64,000 nt of DNA from Petrolisthes cinctipes (GCA_033782935.1 JAWQEG010001313.1:496001-560000), one strand, 5' to 3'. Counted from the first letter of the stretch, positions 47,084 through 59,769 are shown. A program made the numbers and translations. Notes: generated by a model not told the origin, from the letters alone.

Positions 47084-49052
47084 TATTAAAAAAATGGCAA
47101 AGAATTTTGCAGGTACTTGGTGAAGTTGATGCTCCGACGTGATCAGCTGAGGTTTGTTTTTGAGTCAATGGGGAGTAGGGGAGACAACCGACCAATAGCG
47201 AGTTGGCTTCACTTTTGTGACGTCATGCAGCCTCCTCTATATTATACCTCCATGGTCCGTGCGTATCTCACTGCCCTCTGAGGTTCAATTGACAGTTCTT
47301 CAGACATATTCTGTGAGTAATGTGTTCCCGAGACTGTACAGAGTGAAAAGAGGGTGGAATTTGTTATGTACAATAGCGCTAGGAAGTGTTGCAATATACT
47401 TTTTATAAGTTTCAGACACAATGATTTCTGAAATATTTGCCAAATAGAATAGAACTTTATGATAAATCTATAATTAACAATGTTTCACGGGACCTGTAAT
47501 GCTTTGTATATCTGAGTATCAGAAGTGCAGTGCAGTATATTATGAATGCCTTTCCAACGTGTTATATATTATATTTCAAGGTTAATGTCAGCAATCACCT
47601 GATACAACAGCCAAGAAACGCATCCTGAGTATTACGCTCACTGAGTGGCCTCACTGTCTCTCCCTCCCTCTTCTACCCTCCTTATAATCCTTTGTACCAG
47701 TTTAATACGTGGACATGGTTAACTTACTGTTTCTCAATCATATTTTCATTCTCTGATGCAATTTTCTTTTTCTCCTTCTACTATAATGTGAAAATAAGGT
47801 TTACTTCAGTTACGTTCATAACATATTTTGCTCCACATTTGTGTTCTCCATCTCAATATACAGAAACTTAACATTTCATAAAGTTTCACCCCATTTATCG
47901 TATATCGCAAACTACCAACTTTAGTTTCATATAGTGTTATTGGTCATGGATAGATTTTCAGAGTGATTTTATTTTTTGTGCCTTGATTTGAACAACATTT
48001 TACGACAAAATAAGGAATAGGCCTACAATTACTGCTTCTTGACCTAAAGTCATTGAATTTTATGACAACATTTATTTTCGCGACTGTCCAAGATGTTCTA
48101 ATACTATAATAATATACCTCTATGTATAAAGCATTACACAAATGGATTTAAAGTGTGTTGCTATACCTTTGATCTACAACTAGCTCTACATATTGTACAC
48201 TTTCACCAAAACTTGATCAAACACTGTAACCATCAAGCATTATAAGTTTAAAAAGGTATACGAAAGAACAAATTGCAAGATCAAAAAGAATGACCATATG
48301 CCACAAGGGAGAAAGAGACAGAGAGGAGCGACAGGAAGCACAACAGCAAGGTCAAGGGAAGGGAATATACTAGGTCTGCTCAGGTCTGTACCATTTTTCA
48401 CCTCATGTGCGCATGACGTCACGGGCAGAACTCAGGATAGCCTCAAAGTCGCTGGAGCCCTCAGTATTCTTCTATCCGTGGACGAGGATAGATAGTATCA
48501 TTAAAAAACATTCTCTAACTGTATGAGAATATTAGGAATTTATGATGCAAAATTCCTGCAAAATAAATAAGCATAAATTTAGATTGATTGTATGCCAAAA
48601 AATTAATACTAAAAATTGTTATAAATCAAGATATGAAAGTCAACCACATGAATTGTGGGTGCGATTGCTGTGAATCAGGATATCAGGAACTACTGGGAGT
48701 AAATTTTTCTTTAACTACCTTGCTTTTATGCCATAAAATAGGAATATATGAAAAATACTATTAATCAAGCCAACTATATGAAAATGCAAAGAATTGTGGG
48801 TGCAGCCTAAGTTAAGGTGCAGGAGCCTGAGTCAGTTAATTACACCTGGCTAAGGGGGAAGGATCAAGTGTTGCCATCAATGTGGGTTAAGAATTGTATG
48901 AATAACTATTTTACCAAATATATCATCATAAACTGACATCCTCATGTACTGTATACATGTAGTGAAAATTTTGTTCGTTTAATAATTTATCAACATTCAT
49001 ACATGTGAAATTAGCTTGCTAATTAAAAAAAAAATGTATAATTGGCGCTATG

Positions 49053-49189
<137 letters not shown>

Positions 49190-49372
49190 GAAAAGTTTCC
49201 CTAACAATATACAGCTGTACATTGTCTGCTGAAATTTTCAAATAATTGTATGTAATTAGGTTGTAAACAAACAATATTAGTAATATCAGAAATCATAATA
49301 CTGATGGTAAAGATAGTGTTCTGTGTTAGTAATAAATGGTGGTGATAATCACACATAACACTGATAGTTTTG

Positions 49373-50764
49373 CTGATAATGGCGAAATAAAAGAAATAAA
49401 ACATTACAATGTGATAAAATAAATATTGTACTACATTAAAGTAGTTTAATATAAACAAAATGGAAATCAATAAATGTGTTAAATTTGAAAAGTGGTCGAC
49501 ATTAGTACCCTACATAATTAGTGCTGTTAGTGCTGTGACTGGGCCGCTCGTCTCCCTCTGTGTGGCTGAGTTCTATAATCTGTATAACTCTTTGTTGGCT
49601 ACCTTTCCCTACTCCCTATGCCTGTACCTCACTTTCTCTTCCTACATTTTATTGAGTTGTCTCCCTCCCTATACTTTATATCTATCTTTCTTTCTTCTTC
49701 GACATAATTATAATGTACGAAAAATTTGTTTTGTACCATGGCTATAATCAAGTAAGGAGGATCACAGTATGCAGAAACATTAGTATCCAGTGGTTATTAT
49801 AATGTTTTTTATAATGTTAAAGAAACGTCTTAGGTAAAGAGTAAACTGTGATTTTTTTATTATAAGAAAAACACACCAAGTACCCAGTGACTACTTCATA
49901 GCAACAACATCTTAATGACAGGGAATAGGACTACACTAAATTATCTTATCAGTTAAGTAGATCGATGTTTAGAGATCTTGAAGGACGTGGGAACGTTCGG
50001 GTACGGTACATCTGTGAGAAAAAATCTGTACCCCCCAGGAAAGATACCTAACGTGGAGCTATAGTCATTTATTCTCAAGTACACACTGTTTACTGTACTG
50101 TTTACAAGCCAATAACCACACATACACAGCAGTGTTCACAATCAGATTTATCGTCGAGATACGATACCAGTAAGAGTCATTGAAAGGTAGAAACTATAGT
50201 TAGTTACTGTTTAACAGGTTCAGTTTGACTTCATAGATGCTAGGTATATAAAGAAAATTATCAGAAATCTATCAGTAATGAGAATCCTGATCCGGATTGA
50301 GGAATCTCGTTAATTTTGTCATATTCAGGCTCCAGCAGGGCACATATGAAGATTTTCGTGACTTATACTTTAATTAACAATTCTCAACTTCAGTAATACA
50401 GTATATCAATAAATGTATTTAAAATGTGGTACTCTGTCGTCTTTCTTATACAGTTGGAGTCGTTGAGATTGCAGTGTCCTGTGTGACGTGCTTGAGAATG
50501 TTAAGGTATCAAAATAGTTAACAAGGAACTAATTATTATATTGTTCTTGGGCACCAGGCTTGCCACTTGATAATCAATTCTCATCACACATGCACATGAG
50601 TGTGCTCATCAGTCAGACGAAGGTTGAAATTAGCACTTTGTCCGTCATCAACAAAGCATGGGGAGTCACATTTACCTCCATCACCATTTACCCAAATCAC
50701 CACATAGCCTCATATGTAGTCATAATGTCACCACAATAGCAGCAGTTACAGAAAAAAAAAAAGC
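49373..50764. other. Sequence upstream of the paralog exon
   Basis: Single-copy-looking AT-rich DNA. It presumably contains the promoter of the second sulfotransferase, but no TATA box, initiator or other element could be defended. Confidence 0.4.
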
Positions 50765-50938
50765 ATGGCCAGGAAGCTATTGACGGGGCAGGTGGTGCAG
50801 GAGGTAAGCGAAGAGTGGAAGGAAAGGGTGGGGAAGGACCTACAGGAATACAAACAGGGGGTCGTCCGCATCCTACCAGAGGGTTGGATCTATCCGGGAG
50901 TGTCACCGTTCTTCTTAGACAAGCTCCAACAGTTCCAG
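50765..50938 (+). CDS. Paralogous sulfotransferase exon 1
   Basis: Fifty-eight codons, MARKLLTGQVVQEVSEEW through FFLDKLQQFQ, phase 0, with a GTGTGT donor. It is clearly homologous to exon 1 at 10776 (shared LLTG, SEEW, VG.D, GWIYPG, PFFLDK) but diverged at many residues, so it is a separate gene rather than a recent copy. No second exon with the YPKCGTTW loop appears before the window end, so its first intron would exceed 13 kb or the gene is broken. A second donor-like site, AGTTCCAG followed by GTAAAT, lies 16 nt downstream. Confidence 0.75.
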
Positions 50939-51040
50939 GTGTGTATAGTTCCAGGTAAATATGGTTACAAGTGTTTGTGTACAGTTCAAAGTGTTTATGT
51001 ACAGTTCAGTGTTTGTGTACAGTTCCACGTGTGCAAGGTT
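50931..51040 (+). repeat. Minisatellite spanning the paralog splice donor
   Basis: About five degenerate copies of a roughly 18-20 nt unit (acagttccaggtgtgtat-like) start inside the last codons of the exon and run into the intron. The expansion duplicates the exon end AGTTCCAG with its adjacent GT. Confidence 0.65.
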
Positions 51041-51230
51041 AGTGATTCTTTTTTTTTTTGTCTTCCTATATTAACTGCTGATGGTACTATCAAAGATAAA
51101 ACTCGTGTCGTGAAATTTAGTGAAAACATATAGTACAGCGTTAACCATATTGGACACGAACATTACTGTGGTGGGATTTTCATTAAGTTTCACGAGTTAT
51201 TTCAAATCATCGGACAAGTCTCTGATAGTA

Positions 51231-51422
51231 CAGCCATGGCTGATAGTGTTGGACCAGTGTCCAAAGAGTGTTGGAGAGCAACTGAACCGAGATCGAAAAA
51301 CTGAGTCTACTAAAACTCTTTCAACGTTGAGAATGGTTTGAAAATTCACTTGTTCGAACTCTGTTCAGTTGCTCTCCAACACTCCTTGGACCCTGATCCA
51401 GCACTATCGAACCAATGGAGGC
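51231..51422. mobile_element. Foldback MITE 1, second copy
   Basis: Begins CAGCCATGGCTGATAGTGTT after TA. The body parallels 30502-30691, with arms GTGTTGGAGAGCAACTGAAC and GTTCAGTTGCTCTCCAACAC. The right terminus is degraded. Confidence 0.7.
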
Positions 51423-51690
51423 TTTAGGTGGGCTGTCGCCCAGAAACCACATGCTCTAGATCTCGGGTTTCGACTCAGGTGGGCTAGGGATTGTGGATTT
51501 TTTTTTTTTTTAATTCATTGCGCCGTAGCGTCAGTCAATAGGCAGACAACACAACACAAGGGTAAGCGGGACTCACGAGAACCCAATGACCACACACACA
51601 CACATGCACACACACACACACACATCACGAAAACATAACAGAATGAAGCACAAGCATACATACAAATATTTACATCATGACCTACTTAAA

Positions 51691-53832
51691 TCAACCAAAA
51701 CGAGGGTGGCGCACCAGAAGTTCCTCCAGAACCTGATGGTTCAGCAGGTCTCGACAAACCACATCAAGTGGCAGGCCCTGGGGCAGCAAGTGTTGGACAG
51801 TGGGGCAGGCTAGGCAATAGTGCTCTATAGTGTTAGCACGAGGTGCTCGACACAAGCGACACTCAGTGAAGGGAGGCTCACCCTGCATATCAGCAACCTG
51901 CCACGGTGGCCGGTAGCCAAGCCTCAAACGAGCAGAGACTACATTGTGCCTACGAACCATGAGGCCTCGACGACGGTAGGAATATTTGTGATGGCAGACA
52001 GACTCGTAATGGGTGATAGAGATGCTGAAGGGCCTCTCTGCATCCCTGCGTCGCCGTACAGGGAGGAGAGCAGCGGAGAGGACTTTAGAGAGGTAACATG
52101 TCAGGGAGAGAGGACGTCCAGCACCACGAGGAGGCAGATGACAGGCTTTCTTTGCGAGTCTGTCAACTGTACCATTGTGACGTAAACCTACATGGGATGG
52201 CACCCATAAAAATTTGACAGTCAAGTTACGATGACGCAATAAGGCCAAAAACGATAAAATTTGCTGAATAACAGTAGAGTGTGTGGGCTGAACACTAGAG
52301 AGGGAATGAAGGGCAGGTTTGGAGTCACAAAAAATGGCAGCATTCACTCCACATTGACAAACAAGACTAACAGCATCCAGAATGGCATACAGTTCACACA
52401 ATGTTGAGCTAGAGTGGTTACAGAGACGACGGCCAACCCAGCCCCCTGGAGGTGACTCCAGGTCAGGCGAGAAAACAGCACAACCTGCTGCACCATCCAC
52501 CTGCAATGAGCCATCAGTGTAGAGGCAGTATGGATCTGTGATGGAGGAAGTCACTGTTTCTATGTGTTCCAGAGCAAACTGCCGCTGTAAAGAAGGCACC
52601 TCCGACTTGGAAGTAGGTGTAAAGCTCACATCAGGTGTTGGTAGCATCCATGGAGGGGGCCCTGGGGGGATGTCTGCAACCATTATATCTATATTAAGAC
52701 CACGGAGCACAGAGAAAACAGACCTTATAAGAGTACGTCCAGCAGGCAGTATGGGAGGGACCGGGTAGTTTGGTCTAAGAGAAGTCTTGACTAACTGAGA
52801 GTAATGGGGTGAAAGATGTGGGAAATGGAGGCACTTGACAGTGAAGCAAGTAACATTAGAATAAATTCTCTCGATTAATGGGGGAAGACGCAACTCACGC
52901 TGCATGTTCACTATCCTGGTTGACATTGGACAGCCGAGAATTATTCTCATTGCTCTATTCTGAAATTTTTCTAAAGTTTCCAGAGTAGCCCTAGGAAGTT
53001 GAATCAAAGCAGGAGAAAGGTAATCAACAACTGAATGGATAAAAGCAATATAGATGGTCCTGGCTACTGGGATGGTGATGCCCGAGGAGTTGTTAGATAG
53101 CCATTGAAGTGGTGTAAGTCGGCACTGGAGACGACCCAATAAGTCCTGGACAATGGGATGGTCTTGAGGTCTGGTAGGAACAATCGGCCAAATATTGACT
53201 GGCTCACCCAGGTAGCAGTACTGGGAACACATGGGAATGACAGTCCCTCCAATGGTGAACACTGGCTGTGCTTGAGGAAGGCGGCAGGTGAATATTCTGC
53301 TCTTATCTGGGGAGACAATAATGCCACAGTGAGAGGAGGCCACAGAGAAGGAGTCAAGAAACCGCTGGAGATCCCTTGGTGAGGTAGAATTAACACAGAT
53401 ATCATCAGCATAGCACGTAATTGTAGTTCCAGGAATATCAGGGCGAGAAGTGAGCAACCGATGCATCAGAATATTAAATAACAATGGGTTGAGAACACCA
53501 CCTTGAGGCGTACCAAGATGAAAACTGCGCAAAGGACTGAGCGCAACACTGAAAAACACACGGGAGGTCCTGTTACTCAGGTAGCCTCGAATCCACCGTA
53601 GTAGATTACCCTTTATCCCAAAGTCAACCAGTTGATCCAAAATGACGTCTCTATTAGCAACATCGAAGACACTTCTAAGGTCAATGAAGGCCACCACACT
53701 GTCCCTGTTAAGGCGAGTGTACAGGTCGACTAGGCAGTGGTGTGTGCACCGCTGGGGAAGGAAACCAAACAGCCATGGTGAAAGGCGATCCTGCAGTCTG
53801 TACATGAGACGATTGAGTAAGATTCTCTCCAT
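51691..53832 (-). CDS. Copy B ORF2, RT and RNase H (uninterrupted part)
   Basis: 713 codons with no internal stop. RT motifs: FIDLRSVFD (residues 49-57), GTPQGGVLNP (107-116), YADD (141-144). RNase H active-site candidates are Asp440 in YTDGS, Glu480 in STLCELYAI, Asp503 in FCDSKPAL and Asp557 in HNGTVDRLA, with VPSHVG preceding. A terminal CCHC-like cluster, CRLCRAPRANTIEHYCLACP, follows. An APE endonuclease plus RNase H and a C-terminal knuckle suggest the I/R1-related groups; the exact clade is not assigned. The first Met follows a stop within ORF2, so this is a domain fragment rather than a natural protein start. Confidence 0.85.
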   Translation of the reverse strand: MERILLNRLMYRLQDRLSPWLFGFLPQRCTHHCLVDLYTRLNRDSVVAFIDLRSVFDVANRDVILDQLVDFGIKGNLLRWIRGYLSNRTSRVFFSVALSPLRSFHLGTPQGGVLNPLLFNILMHRLLTSRPDIPGTTITCYADDICVNSTSPRDLQRFLDSFSVASSHCGIIVSPDKSRIFTCRLPQAQPVFTIGGTVIPMCSQYCYLGEPVNIWPIVPTRPQDHPIVQDLLGRLQCRLTPLQWLSNNSSGITIPVARTIYIAFIHSVVDYLSPALIQLPRATLETLEKFQNRAMRIILGCPMSTRIVNMQRELRLPPLIERIYSNVTCFTVKCLHFPHLSPHYSQLVKTSLRPNYPVPPILPAGRTLIRSVFSVLRGLNIDIMVADIPPGPPPWMLPTPDVSFTPTSKSEVPSLQRQFALEHIETVTSSITDPYCLYTDGSLQVDGAAGCAVFSPDLESPPGGWVGRRLCNHSSSTLCELYAILDAVSLVCQCGVNAAIFCDSKPALHSLSSVQPTHSTVIQQILSFLALLRHRNLTVKFLWVPSHVGLRHNGTVDRLAKKACHLPPRGAGRPLSLTCYLSKVLSAALLPVRRRRDAERPFSISITHYESVCHHKYSYRRRGLMVRRHNVVSARLRLGYRPPWQVADMQGEPPFTECRLCRAPRANTIEHYCLACPTVQHLLPQGLPLDVVCRDLLNHQVLEELLVRHPRFG

Positions 53833-54281
53833 AACTTTACAGAATCAGGAAGTAAGGGAAATAGGCCTGAACTTCGCAGTGCAAGGCTTAGGGATGGGTA
53901 TTATTGTGCTGCTGGTCCAGGCTCGTGGTACACAACCGTCACGAAGACAAAGATTGTACAGTCGAAGTAGAGGGTTCCCAGGAACTTGTTGAAGTAGGCT
54001 CATCACAGCATAAGTAATACCATCATCACCAGGGGAAGAAGCTCTACCCCGAGAGAGAGCACAGCGCAACTCCTCCTCAGTTATCTCCTCTGCATCATCG
54101 TCATCATCTTGTAACAGAGCAGACATTAGACGTAGCCGATGGACAGCAGCACGGGAAGCGAGTGCATCTTGTATGTGGATGGGTAGACTGGCTAGGGTAG
54201 ATTGTTCTGACCAGGCATCGACAAGTTGTTTGGCATAGACGGCAGGAGTGTGATGACGAGCAGTGGCCGGTGTCTTTTTAA
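53833..54281 (-). pseudogene. Copy B ORF2, linker and RT start
   Basis: Continues ORF2 after the MITE: LLQDDDDDAEEITEEELRCA, RASSPGDDGITYAV, IIPIPKP, FRPISLTS (RT fingers). A TGA at about 53843 replaces a Cys codon (TGT in copy A) just before MERILLNRL. Confidence 0.72.
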
Positions 54282-54903
54282 CCCCTTAGGACCGATTGAC
54301 CGACATATCGGTGATAAACAAATTAATGGTTCTCTCCGAATCACCGACATGTCGACGTATCTATAAAAAACTGTAGCGAGTAGCTAGCGAGCTGGCGTTG
54401 GTAACGATGGAAAGCTAACGTCCTTGAGAAAAGGTTTGACTGTGGTAGTGGTGTCTGGTGGGTGGTGCCTAGACCTACCCCCACCAACAAGGACCCCACC
54501 TTTCCACTACATGGTGTTTTTTTATGTTTCTCGTATCTCTCTGCTGTCTACTATACTCCAGGAGAGTCTAGACAGACAAAATTACACTGAAATACGTTTA
54601 TTATCATTGAAAACCACTTAGACGCATTGATTAGGTGTTTATTTACATATTTAGAGATGTACGCAGAGCGTATGAGGTTTTCTTTCATACGTTTCAGGGG
54701 ATACTATTTATTTATTTTCGGAATTTGACGCTCTGTCATACGCAAACGCGTACACCTTGGAGGCTACCGTTTTCAGTTCCTGGTGTGTAAATTCAATCTC
54801 TTTCATTCTGTAAGAACAAAATTTGCCTACATGAAAGTTGAAAATTGACCCCCAGAAGTCGGCTGGGGATGAAAAAAAAAATAATAAGTCGGTCCGAAGG
54901 GGT
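54282..54903. mobile_element. piggyBac-type MITE inserted in copy B
   Basis: 622 bp with inverted ends CCCCTTAGGACCG and CGGTCCGAAGGGG, flanked by TTAA (54278-54281 and 54904-54907). Copy A at the same ORF2 position has a single uninterrupted TTAA (ggttgTTAAaaagac), the exact pre-insertion site. Confidence 0.88.
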
Positions 54904-56005
54904 TAACAACCTGACGGATGAGGTGCCACATAGAAGCCACACTTGTTTGCTGGTTGATGCTGTCCGTGAACCGCTGCCAAGACTCAGTGTGAGCACAATC
55001 CTGCAGGGCAACTAAAGCGTCCCTAGACATCTGGTAACGATGGAGTAGGTCAGGGGTTTGGATGGCTTGAGACAATAGGCCATCACGTTCAGTCTCCTCC
55101 TTTGCCTCCTGTATACGTGCATCCAGCGTCCAGGAGTGGGCAGTATGGCGATGCTGGAGGTGTGGCCGGGAGACGTATAGCCTATAAAAGTCATGAGTAG
55201 CAGATACAAGATCAGAGTACAACTGTTCAGCTGATGATATGTCAAATGTAGGGAATACATGGGCCATAAATAAGATGTAAGTCGGGCAATATTTAGGGGG
55301 CACAGCAATACGCAAACGAGTGGCTGAAGCACCTGACCCAGCAGTTAGGGAATAATGAAACCGAAGAGCAATGTGATAAGAGAATAAGTCTGGCACGGAG
55401 GAGCACTGGACCTGAGATGCTATCAGGCCAGACGAGAGGATGTAATCCAGAGTACCTCCCCGGCAATGAGTGGCACCGCCAGTGTCCCAGTGTGTCAGAT
55501 GAAGCTTGCGGATGTATGAAAGGAGACGAACACCATTACGATTAATAGAGCCAGTACCATCACCCAAATCAGAATGCTGAGAATTACAATCTCCCATATA
55601 CACCATACCATGCACTGTTGGAGAAGGAAGAGCCTCAAGAGTGAGTCTAGCTGGGGCAGAATAGACATTACATAGTTGGAGTACTCCATTCCCAGGTAGA
55701 ACCTCAAATAGCTGAAAGGTCATGCCAGGATCAGTGGAGGTACGGAGAAGGCGATGTGGCAAGGTGGTATGTATGTAAGTCAGGAGACCATTCCTTACCA
55801 GATGAACATATGGCACATAACCTGAGAGAGGAGGAGCTTGCCCAGCAGTAAGCGGCCGTCCTGGAAATGCTTCCTGGAGAAAAATAACACTGGGATGATG
55901 ACGAAAAACATAGGCCTTGAGTTGAGTGAGCTTAGCATAACTGGTGATACCACATACATTCCAGGAGATGACATCCAGCCGGCAATCACTAGCGAACTCT
56001 GTATT
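54904..56005 (-). pseudogene. Copy B ORF2, endonuclease part
   Basis: Contains DVISWNVCGI, VIFLQEAFPG, MVYMGDCNSQHSD (the catalytic Asp is kept, the adjacent Phe is changed), LDYILSS and FSYHIAL. The long reverse-strand frame 56653-54827 overlaps ORF1 in another frame and runs 3' into the TTAA-flanked MITE, so its extremities are not natural. Confidence 0.78.
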
Positions 56006-56039
56006 TGGAGGTAGAAGTCCGGTGAGTGGGGGCAGATGA

Positions 56040-57464
56040 GCGACCTGGAGAAGAAGATGGACCAGGAGAAGGGACTGACTCGAAAAGCTTTTCAAGGCGA
56101 GATGCAACAGTATCCATCTTTTCGGTAAGGGTAGTGACAGTTGAGATGATGGCCTGCTGAGCCTCGACCTAGGTGGAGAGTTTGGAGTCATTGGCAGCCT
56201 GAGCGGCAACCAGCCCATCAATCCTGGCTTCATGGTAAGAAAAGCGGTTTTCGAGATCCGTACATCGTGCCATGAGGGTAGCAACAGACTTGCGGAGGGC
56301 CAGGTCTGGAGGTGAGGCAGGGCTGGTAGGAGGAGCAGATTGGGGAGGTGGTGGTGGTGGTGGTGTAGGTGGTGGAGGCAGAACAATAGTAGAGACACGA
56401 GCCTGAACCTTACGTCGAGTACATCCATGCCACACGTTAACCCCTGGCTGAAGGCATCGTGGACACTTCCATCGAGACGTATCTTCAGGAGGTGAAGGCT
56501 CAGAGGTGGAAGCAGCAGGACGTGATGGTTTACCCGTGACAGGACACATCTTCGAATCATGGTCGGCCGCACACCATGCACACTTCGGCCTGGCAGAACA
56601 GTACCGGGAGATATGCCCAACTCCCCAGCACCTGTAGCACCAAGGCTGGTCATTATGAAGTTTCCTCACCTCACACGGTGGAAGACAAGGGAGGAAATCA
56701 AAGGAAATCTCATTTGGAGGTGGATCGGGTTGACTCCAGACAACAACAATACGGCTAATGGGGGAACCATCTTGGAAAAAACGACGGGCAAAGTACACAC
56801 AAGGGTATCCTCTGGCAAGTTTCGGGTCAACATCAATAGGAAAATGGGTGAGGATGTAGCTGGGGAACTTACGAGGCCTCTCAGGTGAGTCTTCAATAAT
56901 GAGAGGCAGAGATAAAAATTCACCAGCCTTCACTCTATCAATGATGTCCTGACGCTTCCTAGAGATGTAGACAAACCGGGAGGTGACAGCAGCCATCTTG
57001 ACTTCAGCCAGTTCACGCTGCAACTGGAAGGCCCTGTTGACATCAGACAACCAACGCAGCTTTGTGTCCGTAGATGGGTTTCCAGAGAAGGAGAGTTTGA
57101 CATAGGCATCTCTCGGGGCAAAAGCAGGAAGGTTGGACGAGGGCAAGGAGTTGGTATACAAAGAAGAAACACCAGGGTGAGGCAGAGAAGGTATGTCGTG
57201 CACAGCTGAAGCACCCTTGGCAGTCTTGGCAGCTGGAGGCAAACAGTCCACACCATCGGAATCCTGCGAGGAGTCGGACGAGGCATCAACAGGTCGCTTG
57301 GTAGAGGTTGAGGAGATGGACGGCTGCAACCTGAGCTGCGGAGTGACCGAGGAGATGGGGGGAGGGTTGCGAGAAGGCAGCTCAGGCCAGTGATCCTCAA
57401 TTGGAAACTCGTCTTCCTCCGACATTGCCAAGTCGGCCTTCAAGTAGGAATCTGCACTCTCCAT
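56040..57464 (-). pseudogene. Copy B ORF1 with nonsense mutation
   Basis: Starts at the reverse-strand ATG at 57464. Same domain order as copy A ORF1. It stays in frame through the proline run but meets TAG at about 56169 (...ANDSKLST then stop), where copy A has a Leu codon. The remainder of the C-terminus lies beyond the stop. Confidence 0.8.
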
Positions 57465-57779
57465 CAGGCCAGGCAAGGCTTAGATAGAAAGGAAACAACA
57501 ACACAAACAACTAAACACTCAATCAGCCAGGGACACACACACACACACACCCACACACACACAGACAATCACAACAAAACTATACACAGAACCACAACAG
57601 ACAATTAGCACCAGCAGCACCACAGAAACAACAACACACAAACAAGAACTCACAAACAACACAAAAAACACAAACAACAACACAAACGAGAATGGAGGCA
57701 GAGCGCCACGAGTACGTCCACACTCCACCTGTTCTGGAGCGAGACTGGAAAGAGGATAGTAAACATGGAGGAAGAAAAA

Positions 57780-57808
57780 ATAATAATAACAATAATAATA
57801 ATAATAAT

Positions 57809-57848
<40 letters not shown>

Positions 57849-57900
57849 TAAACCTTGATTCTGTACTGTAAAATAATAATAATAGCAATAATAATAATGA
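57780..57900. repeat. (AAT)n microsatellite
   Basis: Trinucleotide run with interruptions immediately 5' of retrotransposon B. Confidence 0.85.
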
Positions 57901-57946
57901 TGTACTTAATTAATCCTTATATATGAAGAAGTCAATTTCTCTCACA

Positions 57947-58960
57947 CACATACACACACACACACACTCTCTCTCTCTTTCTCTGTGTGTGTGTGTGTGT
58001 GTGTGTTCTTACCTATTTGTATCCTTACAGGATTGAGTCAAGCTTGTAATGTACTGTATTTTAAAACCCAATTATCATATTTTTCGTTAAAGTAATGTAA
58101 GTGTTTGACATACACCACTTTTTCTTGAAATATGCTCCTTTGATCTATTACTCTATTTGGAAAACTATTTTTCTGTACATCTTTATCTCCTCTTCTTTTC
58201 CTTAAGTTCTTACTGTGTCCTCACATTGTAGGTATTCCTTGTTGACACAAGTTTTCTATATCTATCTTTTCCTTTTCTGTGACACATTTGTAATCCATAA
58301 TTATATCTCTTCTCTTTCGTTTTCTTCCAGTTTAGGTAATTTTAATTTTTCTGTTATTTCTTCATAACTTAGTTCTCTTAGACTTGGTAACCATCTTGTT
58401 GCTGCTCATTGTACTTTTTCTAATTTGGTGATATGTTTCTTTAAATGCGGGTTCCGTACTTCTGCAGCATATTCCAAGCTTCTATTGTCAATTTGTTTTT
58501 TTCTCACTACTTCCAAACTTAATAACATGACACTTATCTGCATTAAACTCCATCTGCTATTTATTACTCCAGTTAACTATTTTGTCCAAGTCTTCTTGAA
58601 ACTGTTTACAGCAGTCTTCATTCTTTATTGTTCTTTGTACCTTAGCATCATCAGCAAACATATTCATAAAAAATGTCATCTGTAACATTTAATTCCATAT
58701 CATTTATATAATTTAAGAACATTGTTGGTGCCAATACTGAGCCTTGAGGAACTAGATGTATGACCTTCAGCCATGGAGAATAGTTCCCTCTTAGTACTGT
58801 TCTCATTTTTCTTCCTACTAGAAAATCATCCATCCATCATAGTAGTTTTCCTTTCACTCCTCCTTTATGTTGTAATTTCCATATAAGTCTTGGGTGCGGA
58901 ACTCTGTTAGAAGCTTTTTCAAAGTCAAGGTAAATACTATCCACCCACCATTCTCTCTTC
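57947..58960 (-). pseudogene. Non-LTR RT fragment, copy C, with microsatellite 3' end
   Basis: Reverse strand: IYLDFEKASNRVPHPRLIWK (RT motif A), VPQGSVLAPTMFLNYINDME (motif B), FADDAK (motif C), then FNADKCHVIKFG and EERERRD-like C-terminal residues across frameshifts. The 3' UTR ends AATAGGTAAGAACACACAC, then (CA)n, (GA)n and (GT)n. 5'-truncated in the RT domain. Same family as copy D. Confidence 0.7.
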
Positions 58961-59095
58961 CTTGTTTTGTTTTTTTCTGATATTCTCGTATAGGAACTCA
59001 GTACGTTTGTTACTTACTAATTCTAAACCAAAATTGTCTCTCTATTATCACCTTATTTTACTCCAAGTGATCAACCCAATTTTTTCTCATAAGAA

Positions 59096-59099
<4 letters not shown>

Positions 59100-59174
<75 letters not shown>
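59100..59174. repeat. (CT)n microsatellite
   Basis: About 37 uninterrupted CT units. Confidence 0.95.
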
Positions 59175-59176
<2 letters not shown>

Positions 59177-59181
59177 ATGAC

Positions 59182-59690
59182 AAGCCATAAAAATTATGTA
59201 TCCAGGTCTTGTGTAAGTTATATATCTTTTAGCAAACCAGTGAACCAATTACAATGTTTATCTTGTAACAGTTACAAACCTCAATAAGTATCCTTGTCTT
59301 GATGAGGTTTATAATCTTCTGACATAACAGTTACAAGATTTATAGTGTCAGAGTCACAAGCCATAACAAACTTCTAGGTCTTGTTGATGTATTGAATCCT
59401 CTGTATATCAGTGAGCCAGTTACAACACTTGACCTATAACAGTCCTGAACCATAATAAGAATTCAGGTCTTGTTGAAGTCTTAATACATATGACATACCA
59501 GTAAACAAATTACAACGTTTAATCTGCAATAGTTACAGGCCATAATAAGAATCCAGGTCTAGTTGAAGGTTTTAATAATCTGTGACACCAGTGAACCAAA
59601 TACAACAAACCTTATCCTGTCTCATACTTGCTGGCACTCGTCTGATTATTCATCAGGCTATTCGAAGCAGACCTGGATACTCATTATGGC
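59182..59690. repeat. Tandem satellite, about 85-90 bp unit
   Basis: Five degenerate units keyed by CATAATAAGAATCCAGGTCT, TTGTTGAAG, CAGTGAACCAATTACAA and AACAGTTACA. Parts reappear in inverse orientation at 62083-62235. Confidence 0.7.
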
Positions 59691-59692
59691 TC

Positions 59693-59694
<2 letters not shown>

Positions 59695-59769
<75 letters not shown>

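Larger units (their letters stand above)
51498..57747 (-). mobile_element. RNase H-class non-LTR retrotransposon, copy B (near full length)
   Basis: Opposite orientation to copy A. The 5' end CAGTCTCGCTCC lies at about 57747; the 3' UTR ends in a poly-A tail (poly-T at 51498-51511 on this strand). Without the 622-bp insert at 54282-54903 the element is about 5.6 kb. The flanks GAAAGAGGAT and GATTGTGGAT agree at 7 of 10 positions and may be a worn target duplication. Confidence 0.88.
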
